Below, piece by piece: positions 55,237 to 64,000 of a DNA stretch of 64,000 nt. Source of the stretch: Flavobacterium sp. I3-2 (GTDB lineage Bacteria > Bacteroidota > Bacteroidia > Flavobacteriales > Flavobacteriaceae). The stretch covers positions 2,480,001 to 2,544,000 of the forward strand of contig NZ_CP058306.1 in the NCBI RefSeq assembly GCF_013389595.1, read 5' to 3'. Positions within the stretch are counted from its first letter, which is position 1; the number at the start of each line of letters is the position of its first letter. Both the position numbers and the translations under genes were made by a program. The notes beneath the pieces are model-generated. The model had not been told where the DNA came from. It saw only the letters and a list, made by a program, of their open reading frames with translations, and made no database searches.

Positions 55237-56817
55237 TTAAATTGATTTAGCATCATATTCACTTTCGTTACCTAGACGGTCAATAGCGCGAATTGCAACA
55301 GTATTTAGTTTTTTTCCGTTTTTATAATTTTCTAAATTCGAAGTTACTTGATTGGATTTCAAGATTTCCATTTCCCATTGATCACCATATCTTTTAAATA
55401 AAACCCATTTATCAACGACTTTTGGATTTTTTATCGACCAATCAACAGCTACATTTTCATTGTTTTTATGAATACTCAACGTAGGTTTATAAATATATTC
55501 AGATTGTAACCAACCTGAAGCAGGAATTAACGCTTTTTCTTTATAAATATTTTCTTTTAAATTTTTCATTAAAGATGGATTTTGTGTTAATCCGGCCATG
55601 CTGTAATGAACTACACCAGCACTTTCTGATAAAATTTCTTTTGTCAAATTAATTTGATTTGAAATTTCAACTGTTCTGTCTTTGGAATTTACTTCAACAG
55701 TATTTAATCCCGGCCACAAATGTCGATTTTTTGTATTTTCACTTTTCCACCAATTTAATAATTTGGTAAAACTTTGTCTTTTTGAATCAATTGGCCAATA
55801 CAATTGTGGTGTAAAATAATCAATCCAGCCGTTGTTTAACCAAAGTTTAGCATCAGCATAAAGCTCATCATATTGCGATAAACCAACGGTTCCTTCGGGA
55901 TAACCAGGTTTCCAAATTCCAAACGGACTTATACCGAATTTGACATGTCTTTTTTCAGCTTTGATTTCTTTATAAATACGTTCTATAAAAATATTTACAT
56001 TATGTCGTCTCCAGTCAGCTCTTTTTAGAATTCCACCTGAATTTACGTATTCGTTCCAAGTTTTATTATCAGGAAAATCGGCACCACCATTATATGAAGC
56101 ATACGGATAAAAATAATCATCAAAATGAACACCATCAATATCGTAACGTTTGACAATGTCGTTAACCACATTAGAAACATGATCTTGAGTTTTCTTGCTC
56201 GATGGATCAAACCAATACATACCATTTTTTAAACGAACAATATCATCAGGCATTTTGTTTGGCATTGCTTCATTGGTAACTTTTCCACCATTTGAGTGAT
56301 GCGCCCGATACGGGTTTAACCAAACATGTAATTCCATTCCTCTTTTATGAGATTCTTCAATCCAAAATTGCAAAGGGTCGTAAAAAGGAATTGGAGTTTT
56401 TCCAATTTCTCCAGTTAAAAAATAAGACCAAGGTTCAAGTTTACTTTGATATAAAGCATCTGCAGAAGGACGAACTTGTAAAATCACAGCATTGAAATTC
56501 ATTTCTTCTAACATGTCAAGTAGTTTTACGGCTTCTGACTTTTGTTCTAAAACAGTTAAATTACGTTTAGAAGGCCAGTTGATGTTGGCAACAGTCGCAA
56601 TCCAAACGCCTCTAAATTCACGATTTATTTCAGGTAATTGAACTTTATAATTAGAAAACTCTTCAATATTTAATTCTTTAGGATTACGAATGTAGTAATC
56701 GTTATCATAATTTTTCTCTGAATATAGTTTAACTTCGTTCTTCTGAACAGAACATGAAACTGTTGAAAGTACAACAATCCCTATTAAAGTTGTTATTTTT
56801 AATATATATGATTTCAT
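55237..56817 (-). CDS. GHL10 (DUF187) glycosidase-like lipoprotein
   Basis: The 526-residue protein has a lipobox (STVSC, Cys21 from the ATG at 56817) and a TIM-barrel GHL10 domain (about 55-360): REFRGVWIATVANINWPS, NAVILQVRPSADALY, GMELHVWLNPYRA, YDIDGVHFDDYFYPY, FGISPFGIWKPGYPEGTVG, and DYFTPQLYWPI. A C-terminal Ig/Fn3-like domain follows. Family members are thought to act on cell-wall or surface glycans. A longer frame from 56910 would bury the signal peptide, so 56817 is preferred. Confidence 0.9.
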   Translation of the reverse strand: MKSYILKITTLIGIVVLSTVSCSVQKNEVKLYSEKNYDNDYYIRNPKELNIEEFSNYKVQLPEINREFRGVWIATVANINWPSKRNLTVLEQKSEAVKLLDMLEEMNFNAVILQVRPSADALYQSKLEPWSYFLTGEIGKTPIPFYDPLQFWIEESHKRGMELHVWLNPYRAHHSNGGKVTNEAMPNKMPDDIVRLKNGMYWFDPSSKKTQDHVSNVVNDIVKRYDIDGVHFDDYFYPYASYNGGADFPDNKTWNEYVNSGGILKRADWRRHNVNIFIERIYKEIKAEKRHVKFGISPFGIWKPGYPEGTVGLSQYDELYADAKLWLNNGWIDYFTPQLYWPIDSKRQSFTKLLNWWKSENTKNRHLWPGLNTVEVNSKDRTVEISNQINLTKEILSESAGVVHYSMAGLTQNPSLMKNLKENIYKEKALIPASGWLQSEYIYKPTLSIHKNNENVAVDWSIKNPKVVDKWVLFKRYGDQWEMEILKSNQVTSNLENYKNGKKLNTVAIRAIDRLGNESEYDAKSI

Positions 56818-57200
56818 TTTAAAAAATATCTTCAAAAATAGTAAGTTACATGCATTATATAAAATATTTTTAAAATTTGTTTTACTTTTTTCTAAACCTT
56901 GATTTGACAAAATTTTTTTTGGTTTAGAAATGCTTTTTTTAAGTTATTGTTATTGGGTAAAGTATTGATTACTAGTGATTAATTTATTTTTTTTAAAGTT
57001 TTTGTTTAATCTAATTTACCAGTTACTAATTATTAAAATGTTTAATATTCAAAAAAATATATTTGGTTTACTGTTCATCTTGTATTGAAACCATAAAAAT
57101 TATAAAAGAGAAATAAATTTTGAATTAAATTGAAACAAAAAAACATTGAATTTCGTTCTTTATTACATTGAAAAAAGTTTAATTCAAGACCCAAACGGAT

Positions 57201-57240
57201 AAAAAAAATACTCAAAAAATTATTTTTTTGAGTATTTTTT
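57201..57240. terminator. A/T-rich bidirectional terminator
   Basis: AATACTCAAAAAA pairs with TTTTTTGAGTATT, with A run before and T run after. It lies 34 bases beyond the 29-residue microprotein stop. No convincing feature was seen between 56818 and 57200. Confidence 0.7.
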
Positions 57241-57273
57241 ATTGACTAGATTTAAATTTCATAAAATGTGTTT

Positions 57274-57363
57274 TTAAAAACTTATATATATTAAGAAAGC
57301 AATAAACAATACAAATAGCATTGCAATTCCTTCATATCTGTTATTTTTAAAATTATCGCCCAT
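57274..57363 (-). CDS. Candidate 29-residue membrane microprotein
   Basis: The frame reads MGDNFKNNRYEGIAMLFVL and ends FLIYISF: a short polar start followed by one membrane helix. It is followed by the terminator at 57201-57240. The context (a ~800-base gap between larger genes) and helix composition favour a real gene, but there is no homology evidence. Confidence 0.4.
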   Translation of the reverse strand: MGDNFKNNRYEGIAMLFVLFIAFLIYISF

Positions 57364-57614
57364 TTTGTATATTTTTAATGTTAATAATTTGTAATTTACA
57401 AAAAAATAGCGATTGAATATTTATTTAAAATGTTAAAATTTTGATTAATTATTGTATTTTTTATTTTTTAAGAATTAAAAATATATTTGATAAAAAAATA
57501 TCAAGTTGTTTAAGAAATAACTATTTTTAAAAAAGATTGTATTTCTTTTTTACGAATTGTATATTTGACGAGGCTATTTTTAATAATAGTATAATCTTAA
57601 CTAAGAATCTTAAT

Positions 57615-58811
57615 ATGAAATTTGGAATAATTAAAGAAGGAAAAATTCCTGCTGATAAACGTGTTGTTTTCTCACCGAGCGCATTAAATAAATTCAAAAC
57701 AGCATTCAGTGAAGCTGAGCTTTTGGTTGAATCATCAGATATAAGAGTTTTTTCAGATGAATCTTATAAAGAAGCTGGTTTTGACGTAGTTTCAGATGTT
57801 TCAGAATGTGATGTTTTGTTTGGTGTTAAAGAAGTTCCGATTGATCAATTAATTCCAAATAAAACATATTTTTTCTTTTCACATACCATAAAAAAGCAAC
57901 CTTACAATAAAAAATTATTACAAGCTTGTATCGAAAAAAATATTACTTTAATAGATCACGAAACGTTGGTTGATGATAAAAATATTAGATTAATAGGTTT
58001 TGGAAGATATGCCGGAATCGTTGGTGCTTACAATACTTTTAGAGCTTTTGGAATTAAATACGAATTGTTTAATTTAGTAAAAGCTGAAAAATTAGCAAGT
58101 AAAAAAGAGTTAGTCGAAAGATTAAGAAAACCAGTAATGCCACCAATTAAAATTGTTTTAACAGGAACGGGCAAAGTTGGAATGGGAGCGAAGGAGTTAC
58201 TTGATGATGCAGGTTTTAAAATGGTTAAAATTAATGAGTTTTTAAATAATGATTTTGACGAACCTGTTTATGTGCAATTAGATGTTCAGGATTATTATAG
58301 ACGCATTGATGGTAAACCTTCTTCAAAAGATGATTTTATTCAAAATCCAAATGCTTATGAATCTGATTTTGAAAAATTTGCTAAAGTTGCTGAAATTGTT
58401 ATTGCTGGTCATTTCTATAAGGACGGTTCTCCAAAAATAATTACAAAAGAAATGTTGAATAGTCCTTATAATGAAATAAAAGTTATTGGAGATGTTTCTT
58501 GTGATATTTTAGGACCAATAGATTCAACCTTGAGAAGTTCGACTATTGAAGATCCTTTTTACGGATATTATCCAAGAGAAAATAAAGAAGTGCCTTTAGA
58601 TCATCCGGCTGCGATTACGATTATGGCTGTTGATAATTTACCATGTGAATTGCCTAAAGATGCAAGTGAAGGTTTTGGAGAAATGTTTTTAGAAAACGTA
58701 ATTCCTGCTTTTTTTAATGGAGATAAAGATCAAATTTTAAAAAGAGGTACAATTTGCGAAAATGGAAAATTAACAGAACGTTTTTCTTATTTAGAAGATT
58801 ATATCAAATAA
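57615..58811 (+). CDS. Saccharopine/alanine dehydrogenase-like NAD-dependent oxidoreductase
   Basis: The 398-residue enzyme has the AlaDH/PNT N-terminal domain (MKFGIIKEGKIPADKRVVFSP) and a Rossmann domain with VLTGTGKVGMGAKELL. The later region GDVSCDILGPIDSTLRSSTIEDPFYGY is close to NAD-dependent saccharopine dehydrogenases. Bacteroidota homologues are often annotated as alanine dehydrogenase, but the substrate is not proven. I use the ATG at 57615; the 26 residues upstream in frame are unlikely. Confidence 0.85.
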   Translation: MKFGIIKEGKIPADKRVVFSPSALNKFKTAFSEAELLVESSDIRVFSDESYKEAGFDVVSDVSECDVLFGVKEVPIDQLIPNKTYFFFSHTIKKQPYNKKLLQACIEKNITLIDHETLVDDKNIRLIGFGRYAGIVGAYNTFRAFGIKYELFNLVKAEKLASKKELVERLRKPVMPPIKIVLTGTGKVGMGAKELLDDAGFKMVKINEFLNNDFDEPVYVQLDVQDYYRRIDGKPSSKDDFIQNPNAYESDFEKFAKVAEIVIAGHFYKDGSPKIITKEMLNSPYNEIKVIGDVSCDILGPIDSTLRSSTIEDPFYGYYPRENKEVPLDHPAAITIMAVDNLPCELPKDASEGFGEMFLENVIPAFFNGDKDQILKRGTICENGKLTERFSYLEDYIK

Positions 58812-58813
58812 AA

Positions 58814-58848
58814 TTAAAGCTCGAAGAAAATTCGAGCTTTTGTTATTT
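58814..58848 (+). terminator. Terminator after the dehydrogenase gene
   Basis: AAAGCTCGAA pairs with TTCGAGCTTT around GAAAA, with T-rich sequence following. Also positioned to serve the convergent DUF1801 gene. Confidence 0.8.
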
Positions 58849-59241
58849 TAATCTAATTAGATTGCCTTTTCGTTTTACTAAATTTTTATAATCGTATTGA
58901 ATGCATGCTGATTTTTCTAACCAACTTTGAAGCTGATTTATATTTATCTCTTCAACAGCATTATAAAAAATCGAAGCATCTTTAAATTTAGTTCCATGTA
59001 CATTTAATTCTGGTGCTTCAAAATCGATTCCACTCCAAAACATCAATCGGATACCTTTTTTTTGTTTGCTAAAACCTACAATCGGATTTTGCTCTAGAAA
59101 CCAAACCGGATGACGATGCCAAATTTTATTTTCGGCTAATGGTAATTTATCACAGATGATTTCTGAAAGCAACGCACCAATTTTCTGATCATTTGCATCT
59201 AATGTTTGGATGTAGTTTTCAATTTCAGCATTTAATTTCAT
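58843..59241 (-). CDS. DUF1801 family protein
   Basis: The 132-residue protein fits DUF1801 (YdhG-like): IWHRHPVWFLEQNPIVGFSKQKKGIRLMFWSG and a C-terminal LVKRKG. The fold is known, the function is not. It is 18 bases downstream of rsmD on the same strand. Confidence 0.85.
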   Translation of the reverse strand: MKLNAEIENYIQTLDANDQKIGALLSEIICDKLPLAENKIWHRHPVWFLEQNPIVGFSKQKKGIRLMFWSGIDFEAPELNVHGTKFKDASIFYNAVEEININQLQSWLEKSACIQYDYKNLVKRKGNLIRLK

Positions 59242-59259
59242 AAGGCAGCTATTCGTTTT

Positions 59260-59835
59260 TTAATCCTCATCCTCGTCGTCTTCATCCGTTTCTTCTAATT
59301 CGTATTCATAGAAAGAAAAAATCGAAGAACCGTATTTTCTGTTTGATGAAAAATGTTCTAAATGATCCATTTTTGTATGCGGAGAATGTTCAATAATCAA
59401 TAAACCTTCCTCATCTAACAATTCATTGTCGAAGATTAATTTGACAATATTTTCAAATTGCTCTTGTTCCATATCATAAGGCGGATCAGCAAAAATGACA
59501 TCGAATTTAGCTTTGCTACGTTCTAAAAATTTAAAAACGTCCGATTTGATTGCTGTAATATCCATATCAAATTCTTGAGCCGTTTTTTTGATAAAAGTTA
59601 CACATCCTAAATCTCCATCTACTGAAGTAATTGACGATGATCCGCGAGAAGCAAATTCATAACTTATATTTCCTGTTCCAGCAAATAAATCTAATACGTT
59701 TAACTCGCTAAAATTAAATTGGTGATTTAAAATATTAAAAAGCGATTCTTTACTTAAATCGGTAGTTGGTCTTACAGGCAGTTTTTTCGGTGCTACAATG
59801 CGACGACCTTTATATTTTCCGGAAATGATTCTCAT
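59260..59835 (-). CDS. rsmD: 16S rRNA (guanine966-N2)-methyltransferase
   Basis: RsmD methylates G966 of 16S rRNA. The 191-residue protein has MRIISGKYKGRRI, the SAM-binding loop DLFAGTGNIS (49-58), and the N-methyltransferase catalytic motif DPPY (117-120). The C-terminus is a run of acidic residues. Its start overlaps the DUF3822 stop by 4 bases. Confidence 0.96.
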   Translation of the reverse strand: MRIISGKYKGRRIVAPKKLPVRPTTDLSKESLFNILNHQFNFSELNVLDLFAGTGNISYEFASRGSSSITSVDGDLGCVTFIKKTAQEFDMDITAIKSDVFKFLERSKAKFDVIFADPPYDMEQEQFENIVKLIFDNELLDEEGLLIIEHSPHTKMDHLEHFSSNRKYGSSIFSFYEYELEETDEDDEDED

Positions 59836-60623
59836 GAATGTAATAAAATAAAATGTTTTTGTAATTCGTTTGTTTCAGTATTAAAAGGAATAATCTTGAC
59901 TTTTGCATCACTGATGTTTACATTTCGAATGTAATTATAGACTATTTCAAAATTAGAATCGTATTTTTCAATCGTTCCGAATAAATGAATTGCTGTTTTT
60001 TCTGGATTCAATTTTAATTGCTCATAAGAAAACAAAATATAATAAATAAGATCTTCTGGAGTATGAATTTCAAAACTATTAAATAAAAGTAAATTACCTT
60101 TTTGACTTACAATTAGTTCAAAATGATCTTTGTTTATATGAGCATGTACAACAATATTGTTTTCGTTTTTAGTTTCATTAAGCACATATTCTAAAAGAGT
60201 TGTATTAATGTGTTTGTAAGTAAATTCTCCAAATTGATCAATAAAAAAATTGTTGAAAATGACATACGGAACATAAACATTTTTCATTTTCTGAAGTTCT
60301 AAATCATCATGTGTGAAAAAATCAGTAGCAAAAACTTTGGTGTTGTATTGGAGATAACTTCCTAAATGTTGTTCATTAAAATAGACATCAGGAACGAAAG
60401 TATTTAAATTATTGTCATGCAAAACCAAAATATCATCATAAGTTACATGAAGCATTTCATTTTGATTGAAAATTGTTTCTAATTGATTTTCTATCGAAGC
60501 CAACGAATTGATTGGTAAACTTTTGAAAAATGTAATTTCATCAGTAATCTGATTCTTAACACAAAACGAGAAATTTTGTAAAGAAACCTGAATAATTAAT
60601 TTATTGAATTTAGTGTCTGACAT
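59832..60623 (-). CDS. DUF3822 family protein
   Basis: The 263-residue protein matches DUF3822, known mainly from Bacteroidota next to rsmD. It looks like an actin/hexokinase-type fold (two halves, VVHAHINKDHFELIVSQKGNLLLFNSFEI) but this is a weak impression. Overlap with rsmD (ATGA) implies translational coupling, so a role with ribosome modification is possible. Confidence 0.85.
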   Translation of the reverse strand: MSDTKFNKLIIQVSLQNFSFCVKNQITDEITFFKSLPINSLASIENQLETIFNQNEMLHVTYDDILVLHDNNLNTFVPDVYFNEQHLGSYLQYNTKVFATDFFTHDDLELQKMKNVYVPYVIFNNFFIDQFGEFTYKHINTTLLEYVLNETKNENNIVVHAHINKDHFELIVSQKGNLLLFNSFEIHTPEDLIYYILFSYEQLKLNPEKTAIHLFGTIEKYDSNFEIVYNYIRNVNISDAKVKIIPFNTETNELQKHFILLHS

Positions 60624-60725
60624 ATTTTATATACGATTCAATTCAAAGCAAATTTACAATTATTTATCGATAATTTCTTAAATCATGTAAATACATCTTA
60701 TCTTTGTTTATACTTATAGATTTAT

Positions 60726-62153
60726 ATGACAAGCTCCGAATTTTATCGAATTTTAAAACAACAATTTCCGTTTGAAACGACCTTAAAGCAAGATATTTTT
60801 TTAGATAAAATTGCCGATTTTGTTACGAATGACAAACAAGATGAGCTTTTTATTTTAAAAGGTTATGCCGGAACGGGTAAAACGACGTTGTTGTCTAATT
60901 TGGTGAATCAATTAAAACACGTAAACAAAAAATACGTAATGTTGGCTCCAACAGGTCGTGCTGCGAAGGTGATTTCTAACTATTCGAATCAACCTGCGTT
61001 TACGATTCACAAGCGTATTTATTATCCTAAAAAAAATAAAACTACCGGAGTTGGTTTTACCATGCAAGCCAATAAATTTAAGAATACGATTTTTATTGTC
61101 GATGAATCGTCAATGATTTCAGATATGGCTAACGAAACCAACATGTACACGCACGGTTCGTTACTTGACGATTTGATGTATTATGTGTATTCTGGCGTAA
61201 ATTGTAAAATGATTTTGGTTGGTGATACGGCACAGCTTCCGCCAGTTCACATGGAAGTTAGTCCGGCTTTAGATATTGATAAAATGAGTTTGAATTTTAA
61301 TATGCATGTTTCGCATATTGAGTTGGACGAAGTGATGCGTCAAGAATTAGATTCGGGTATTTTGTATAATGCAACCCATTTACGAGAGCTTTTAGATTCG
61401 CATTTTTTTGATACGTTTCAGTTTAATATCAAACCTTTCAAAGATATAATTCGACTTGAAGATGGCTATGAAATTTTAGATGCCATTCATGATGCTTATA
61501 ATAAAAACGGAACCGAAGAAACGGCTTTTATTGTTCGTTCAAACAAAAGAGCGAATCAATACAACCAGCAAATTCGTGCAAAAATATTAGATAACGAAAG
61601 TGAAATTTCTCCAGGAGATTTCGTAATGGTAGTTAAAAATAATTATTTTTGGTTGAAGGACCAACAAGCAACTACCGATTTTATAGCAAACGGTGATATT
61701 TTGGAAATTCAACAGATTTATAAGATTATTGAATTGTATGGTTTTCGATTTGCATCAGTAAAAGTTCGAATGATTGATTATCCTGATTTAAATCCTTTTG
61801 ATACGATTGTGTTTTTAGATACTTTAAATTCAGAATCAGCATCTTTATCATATGATGAAACCAATCGATTATATCAAGAAGTTTTGTTGGATTATGAAGA
61901 TGAAATTTCGCAATATCGAAAGTTAAGTAAAGTAAAAGAAAACGAGTATTTTAATGCGTTACAGATTAAATTTGCTTATGCCGTAACGTGTCATAAATCG
62001 CAAGGTGGACAATGGAATACGATTTTTATTGAACAACCTTATTTACCTGACGGGATTTCAAAAGAATATATTCGTTGGTTATATACAGCGATGACTCGTG
62101 CTAAAGAAAAATTATATTTGATTGGATTTAAAGATGATTTTTTTGAAAATTAA
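60726..62153 (+). CDS. RecD-like/PIF1-like superfamily 1 DNA helicase
   Basis: The 475-residue ATPase has Walker A GYAGTGKTTL (46-55), LAPTGRAAKVI, Walker B IVDESSM, LVGDTAQLPPV, and the C-terminal motifs AYAVTCHKSQGGQW and LYTAMTRAKEKL. This is the compact RecD2/Dda-like architecture. It probably acts 5'-3' on DNA during repair. It is divergent from DUF3822-rsmD and upstream of kdsB. Confidence 0.92.
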   Translation: MTSSEFYRILKQQFPFETTLKQDIFLDKIADFVTNDKQDELFILKGYAGTGKTTLLSNLVNQLKHVNKKYVMLAPTGRAAKVISNYSNQPAFTIHKRIYYPKKNKTTGVGFTMQANKFKNTIFIVDESSMISDMANETNMYTHGSLLDDLMYYVYSGVNCKMILVGDTAQLPPVHMEVSPALDIDKMSLNFNMHVSHIELDEVMRQELDSGILYNATHLRELLDSHFFDTFQFNIKPFKDIIRLEDGYEILDAIHDAYNKNGTEETAFIVRSNKRANQYNQQIRAKILDNESEISPGDFVMVVKNNYFWLKDQQATTDFIANGDILEIQQIYKIIELYGFRFASVKVRMIDYPDLNPFDTIVFLDTLNSESASLSYDETNRLYQEVLLDYEDEISQYRKLSKVKENEYFNALQIKFAYAVTCHKSQGGQWNTIFIEQPYLPDGISKEYIRWLYTAMTRAKEKLYLIGFKDDFFEN

Positions 62154-62211
62154 TTTAATCAAAAGGTGTTTAATTTTCAATTACTAACAACAAAATATAG
62201 AAATTATAAAA

Positions 62212-62946
62212 ATGAAAATAATAGCTGTAATTCCTGCGCGTTACGCATCGACACGTTTTCCTGCCAAACTTATGCAAGATTTAGGTGGTAAAACGGTTAT
62301 TTTAAGAACTTACGAAGCTGCCAAAAACATCCAACTTTTTGATGATGTTTTTGTAGTAACTGATTCTGAAATTATTTTTAAAGAAATAGAATCGCACGGT
62401 GGTAAAGTAATTATGAGCATTAAAGAACACGAAAGCGGAAGCGATAGAATTGCTGAAGCTGTCGAAAATATGGATATTGATGTGATTGTTAATGTTCAAG
62501 GCGATGAACCTTTTATCAATAAAGAAGCTTTACAAAGTTTGGTTGAGGCTTTCAAAAACGATGTGGAGTCTAAAATTGATTTAGGTTCTGTGATGTTTGA
62601 AATTAAAGATAAAGAAGAAATTGAAAATCCCAATAACGTTAAAGTTGTTGTTGATCAAAATAATTTTGCCTTGTATTTTTCACGCTCTGTAATTCCTTTT
62701 CCTCGTGAAGAAAATGTTGGCGTTCGTTACATGAAACACATCGGAATTTATGCTTTTAGAAAATCGGCTTTAATGGATTTCTATAAATTACCGATGAAAA
62801 GTTTAGAAGCATCAGAAAAATTAGAACAATTACGTTATATAGAATATGGTAAACGTATTAAAATGATTGAAACGGACAAAGGTTCAATCGGAATTGATAC
62901 ACCAGAAGATTTAGAAAAAGCTAAAAAAATGCTAACATCGATGTAG
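62212..62946 (+). CDS. kdsB: 3-deoxy-manno-octulosonate cytidylyltransferase
   Basis: KdsB activates Kdo as CMP-Kdo for lipopolysaccharide core synthesis. The 244-residue protein shows the nucleotide site [23 protein letters not shown], and [12 protein letters not shown]. Length is normal. It agrees with a Gram-negative LPS-producing host. Confidence 0.97.
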   Translation: MKIIAVIPARYASTRFPAKLMQDLGGKTVILRTYEAAKNIQLFDDVFVVTDSEIIFKEIESHGGKVIMSIKEHESGSDRIAEAVENMDIDVIVNVQGDEPFINKEALQSLVEAFKNDVESKIDLGSVMFEIKDKEEIENPNNVKVVVDQNNFALYFSRSVIPFPREENVGVRYMKHIGIYAFRKSALMDFYKLPMKSLEASEKLEQLRYIEYGKRIKMIETDKGSIGIDTPEDLEKAKKMLTSM

Positions 62947-62982
62947 AATTTAAGTACTCGTCGTACATTTGAAATAAAAAAA

Positions 62983-63576
62983 ATGAAAAAAATATTAAGT
63001 TTAGTTCTTGTTACAACTTCTTTGATTTTAACAAGTTGTGGGATTAATGATACCAAAAGCGAAATTGAAAATCTTGCGAAATGTAAGTTTGAAATCAAGT
63101 CGATAAAAGAAATGAATATTGCCGGAACTCCTTTAGATAAAATAGTTAAAAACGGAAATTTAGATTTGGGACGTTTGCCAAATATTGCAATTGCGGCTTT
63201 ACAAAAAAACATTCCACTTGATGCTGTTGTAAATTTAGAAATCCAAAATCCGACAGATAAAAAAGCTTCGATTGACGAATTTGATTATATTATTTTATTC
63301 GAAAATCATGAACTTGCAAAAGGAGTTGTAGATCAACAAATTTCAGTTGCGGCAAAAGAAACTTCAATTATTCCGATTAAAATCGAAGGTGAAATTTACA
63401 ACATGATTTTTGGAAATGATAAAGCACTTTTGAATTTTTTATTAGGTGATAATTCAGCTAAAGCTAATTTTACAATTAAAGTAAAACCTACATTTACCAT
63501 AGCGGGTCAAAAAATTAAATATCCCGGATACATCAGTATCGACAAGCAATTGAGTAGAGAGATTTTATTTAGATAA
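62983..63576 (+). CDS. LEA14-like (water-stress domain) lipoprotein
   Basis: The 197-residue protein has lipobox LTSC (Cys19). The body looks like an Ig-like LEA14/water-stress domain (DAVVNLEIQNPTDKKASIDEFDYIILFENHELAKGVVDQ, KFTIKVKPTFTIAG-type strands). Its role is unknown. It is 36 bases downstream of kdsB and may be cotranscribed. Confidence 0.75.
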   Translation: MKKILSLVLVTTSLILTSCGINDTKSEIENLAKCKFEIKSIKEMNIAGTPLDKIVKNGNLDLGRLPNIAIAALQKNIPLDAVVNLEIQNPTDKKASIDEFDYIILFENHELAKGVVDQQISVAAKETSIIPIKIEGEIYNMIFGNDKALLNFLLGDNSAKANFTIKVKPTFTIAGQKIKYPGYISIDKQLSREILFR

Positions 63577-63579
63577 ACC

Positions 63580-63614
63580 AAAAGCCTTTTCAAATAAACG
63601 AAAAGGCTTTTTTA
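63580..63614. terminator. Terminator between convergent genes
   Basis: AAAGCCTTTTC pairs with GAAAAGGCTTT, followed by a T run just after the LEA14-like gene stop. Confidence 0.85.
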
Positions 63615-63632
63615 AAGTGTTTTTTAGTGGTT

Positions 63633-64000
63633 TTATCTTAAATTATATTTATGAAGTAGTAAGTTAGTTAATGAATTTTCAGTGTTAGATTTTCTGTTTT
63701 TGAAATGTTTCCAATAAGATTTACCGTTAATCATTTTGAAACTATATTCTTCAATATCGCGATTATTTTCTCCATCTTGAATATAAATTGAAAATTCAGG
63801 TATTTCATTTTCAAACAAACCATCTTTTTTTAACTCTTTTAAACATTCGATTAAAAGTAAATCTAATTCTTCTTTAGTCAATGAATTCAACTTGAAAACA
63901 ATTTCTTGTTCTAGTGGGGCGTGTTCATTAGATGAAAGATTCATTTCAGTTGCCGACCAAAGTTCTGGATAGTAAACTGACTTTTTTTCAAATTTATCTT
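63633..64000 (-). CDS. Partial protein of unknown function (5' end outside window)
   Basis: The frame runs open through the last base of the window, so the start lies outside; the ATG at 63944 is probably internal, because the upstream residues (FEKKSVYYPELWSATE) read as normal protein. The visible ~122 residues contain an acidic helical part (LTKEELDLLLIECLKELKKD) and a strand FSIYIQDGENNRD. No domain recognised. Confidence 0.6.
   Translation of the reverse strand, partial: DKFEKKSVYYPELWSATEMNLSSNEHAPLEQEIVFKLNSLTKEELDLLLIECLKELKKDGLFENEIPEFSIYIQDGENNRDIEEYSFKMINGKSYWKHFKNRKSNTENSLTNLLLHKYNLR

Overview
The window reads as chromosomal DNA of a Flavobacteriaceae-type Bacteroidota: very AT-rich, gene-dense, with many T/A-run intergenic hairpins, few Shine-Dalgarno sequences, and recurrent TAnnTTTG promoter elements. 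The gene set agrees: OstA-like protein, DUF3822 next to rsmD, DUF349 repeat protein, MutS2 without a visible Smr domain, lipoprotein superoxide dismutase, a small histone H1-like protein, and the order rsfS-ftsH-LUD-cdsA-psd-ACBP. No tRNA, rRNA, CRISPR array, intact insertion sequence or prophage was seen.

Layout. 0-17 kb is mostly core housekeeping, largely on the minus strand: alkylation repair (ogt-like), purA with a Fur-family regulator, a bifunctional RelA/SpoT protein, an outer-membrane barrel, an rRNA/tRNA 2'-O-methyltransferase, a UPF0126/TRIC channel, a HutD/Ves protein, a PhnA-like protein, a thioesterase, an ATP-cone/nuclease fusion, pheT, a DCC thiol protein, mutS2 and ung. 17-26 kb carries small lipoproteins, a translationally coupled ACBP-SOD pair, phospholipid synthesis (psd, cdsA), a LUD protein, ftsH, rsfS, birA, a hydrolase and a histone H1-like gene. 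26.3-31.3 kb is a potassium module: a short KdpD-like kinase and KdpE-like regulator directly upstream of a Kup transporter, followed by an AraC-type regulator.

31.5-40.3 kb is the accessory part. It holds a lipocalin-like lipoprotein broken by a T9 homopolymer frameshift, a three-PKD-domain lipoprotein, an outer-membrane-type gene truncated after about 155 residues, a small conserved flavobacterial protein, and a large polymorphic-toxin body. The toxin body has no visible start codon, carries a zincin HExxH core, and ends in an R-STS-ExE ADP-ribosyltransferase domain. A 169-residue putative immunity gene follows 2 bp later. The cassette sits between two near-identical hairpin terminators and is followed by a REP-like hairpin and a GC-richer structured element. 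A lone PD-(D/E)XK nuclease comes next. This is the best candidate for an undescribed system.

40.3-64 kb returns to core genes: an NlpC/P60 lipoprotein, DUF349 and TPR proteins, aroE, a class-III aminotransferase, an OstA-like LPS-transport protein, a TauE/SafE exporter, two small lipoproteins, uvrB, a processive glycosyltransferase, a GHL10 glycosidase-like lipoprotein, a saccharopine/alanine-dehydrogenase-like enzyme, rsmD-DUF3822, a RecD-like helicase, kdsB, an LEA14-like lipoprotein, and a gene cut by the window end. Three genes too short for routine ORF calling are listed (59, 47 and 29 residues). All function calls rest on motif recognition by eye; no database search was run.
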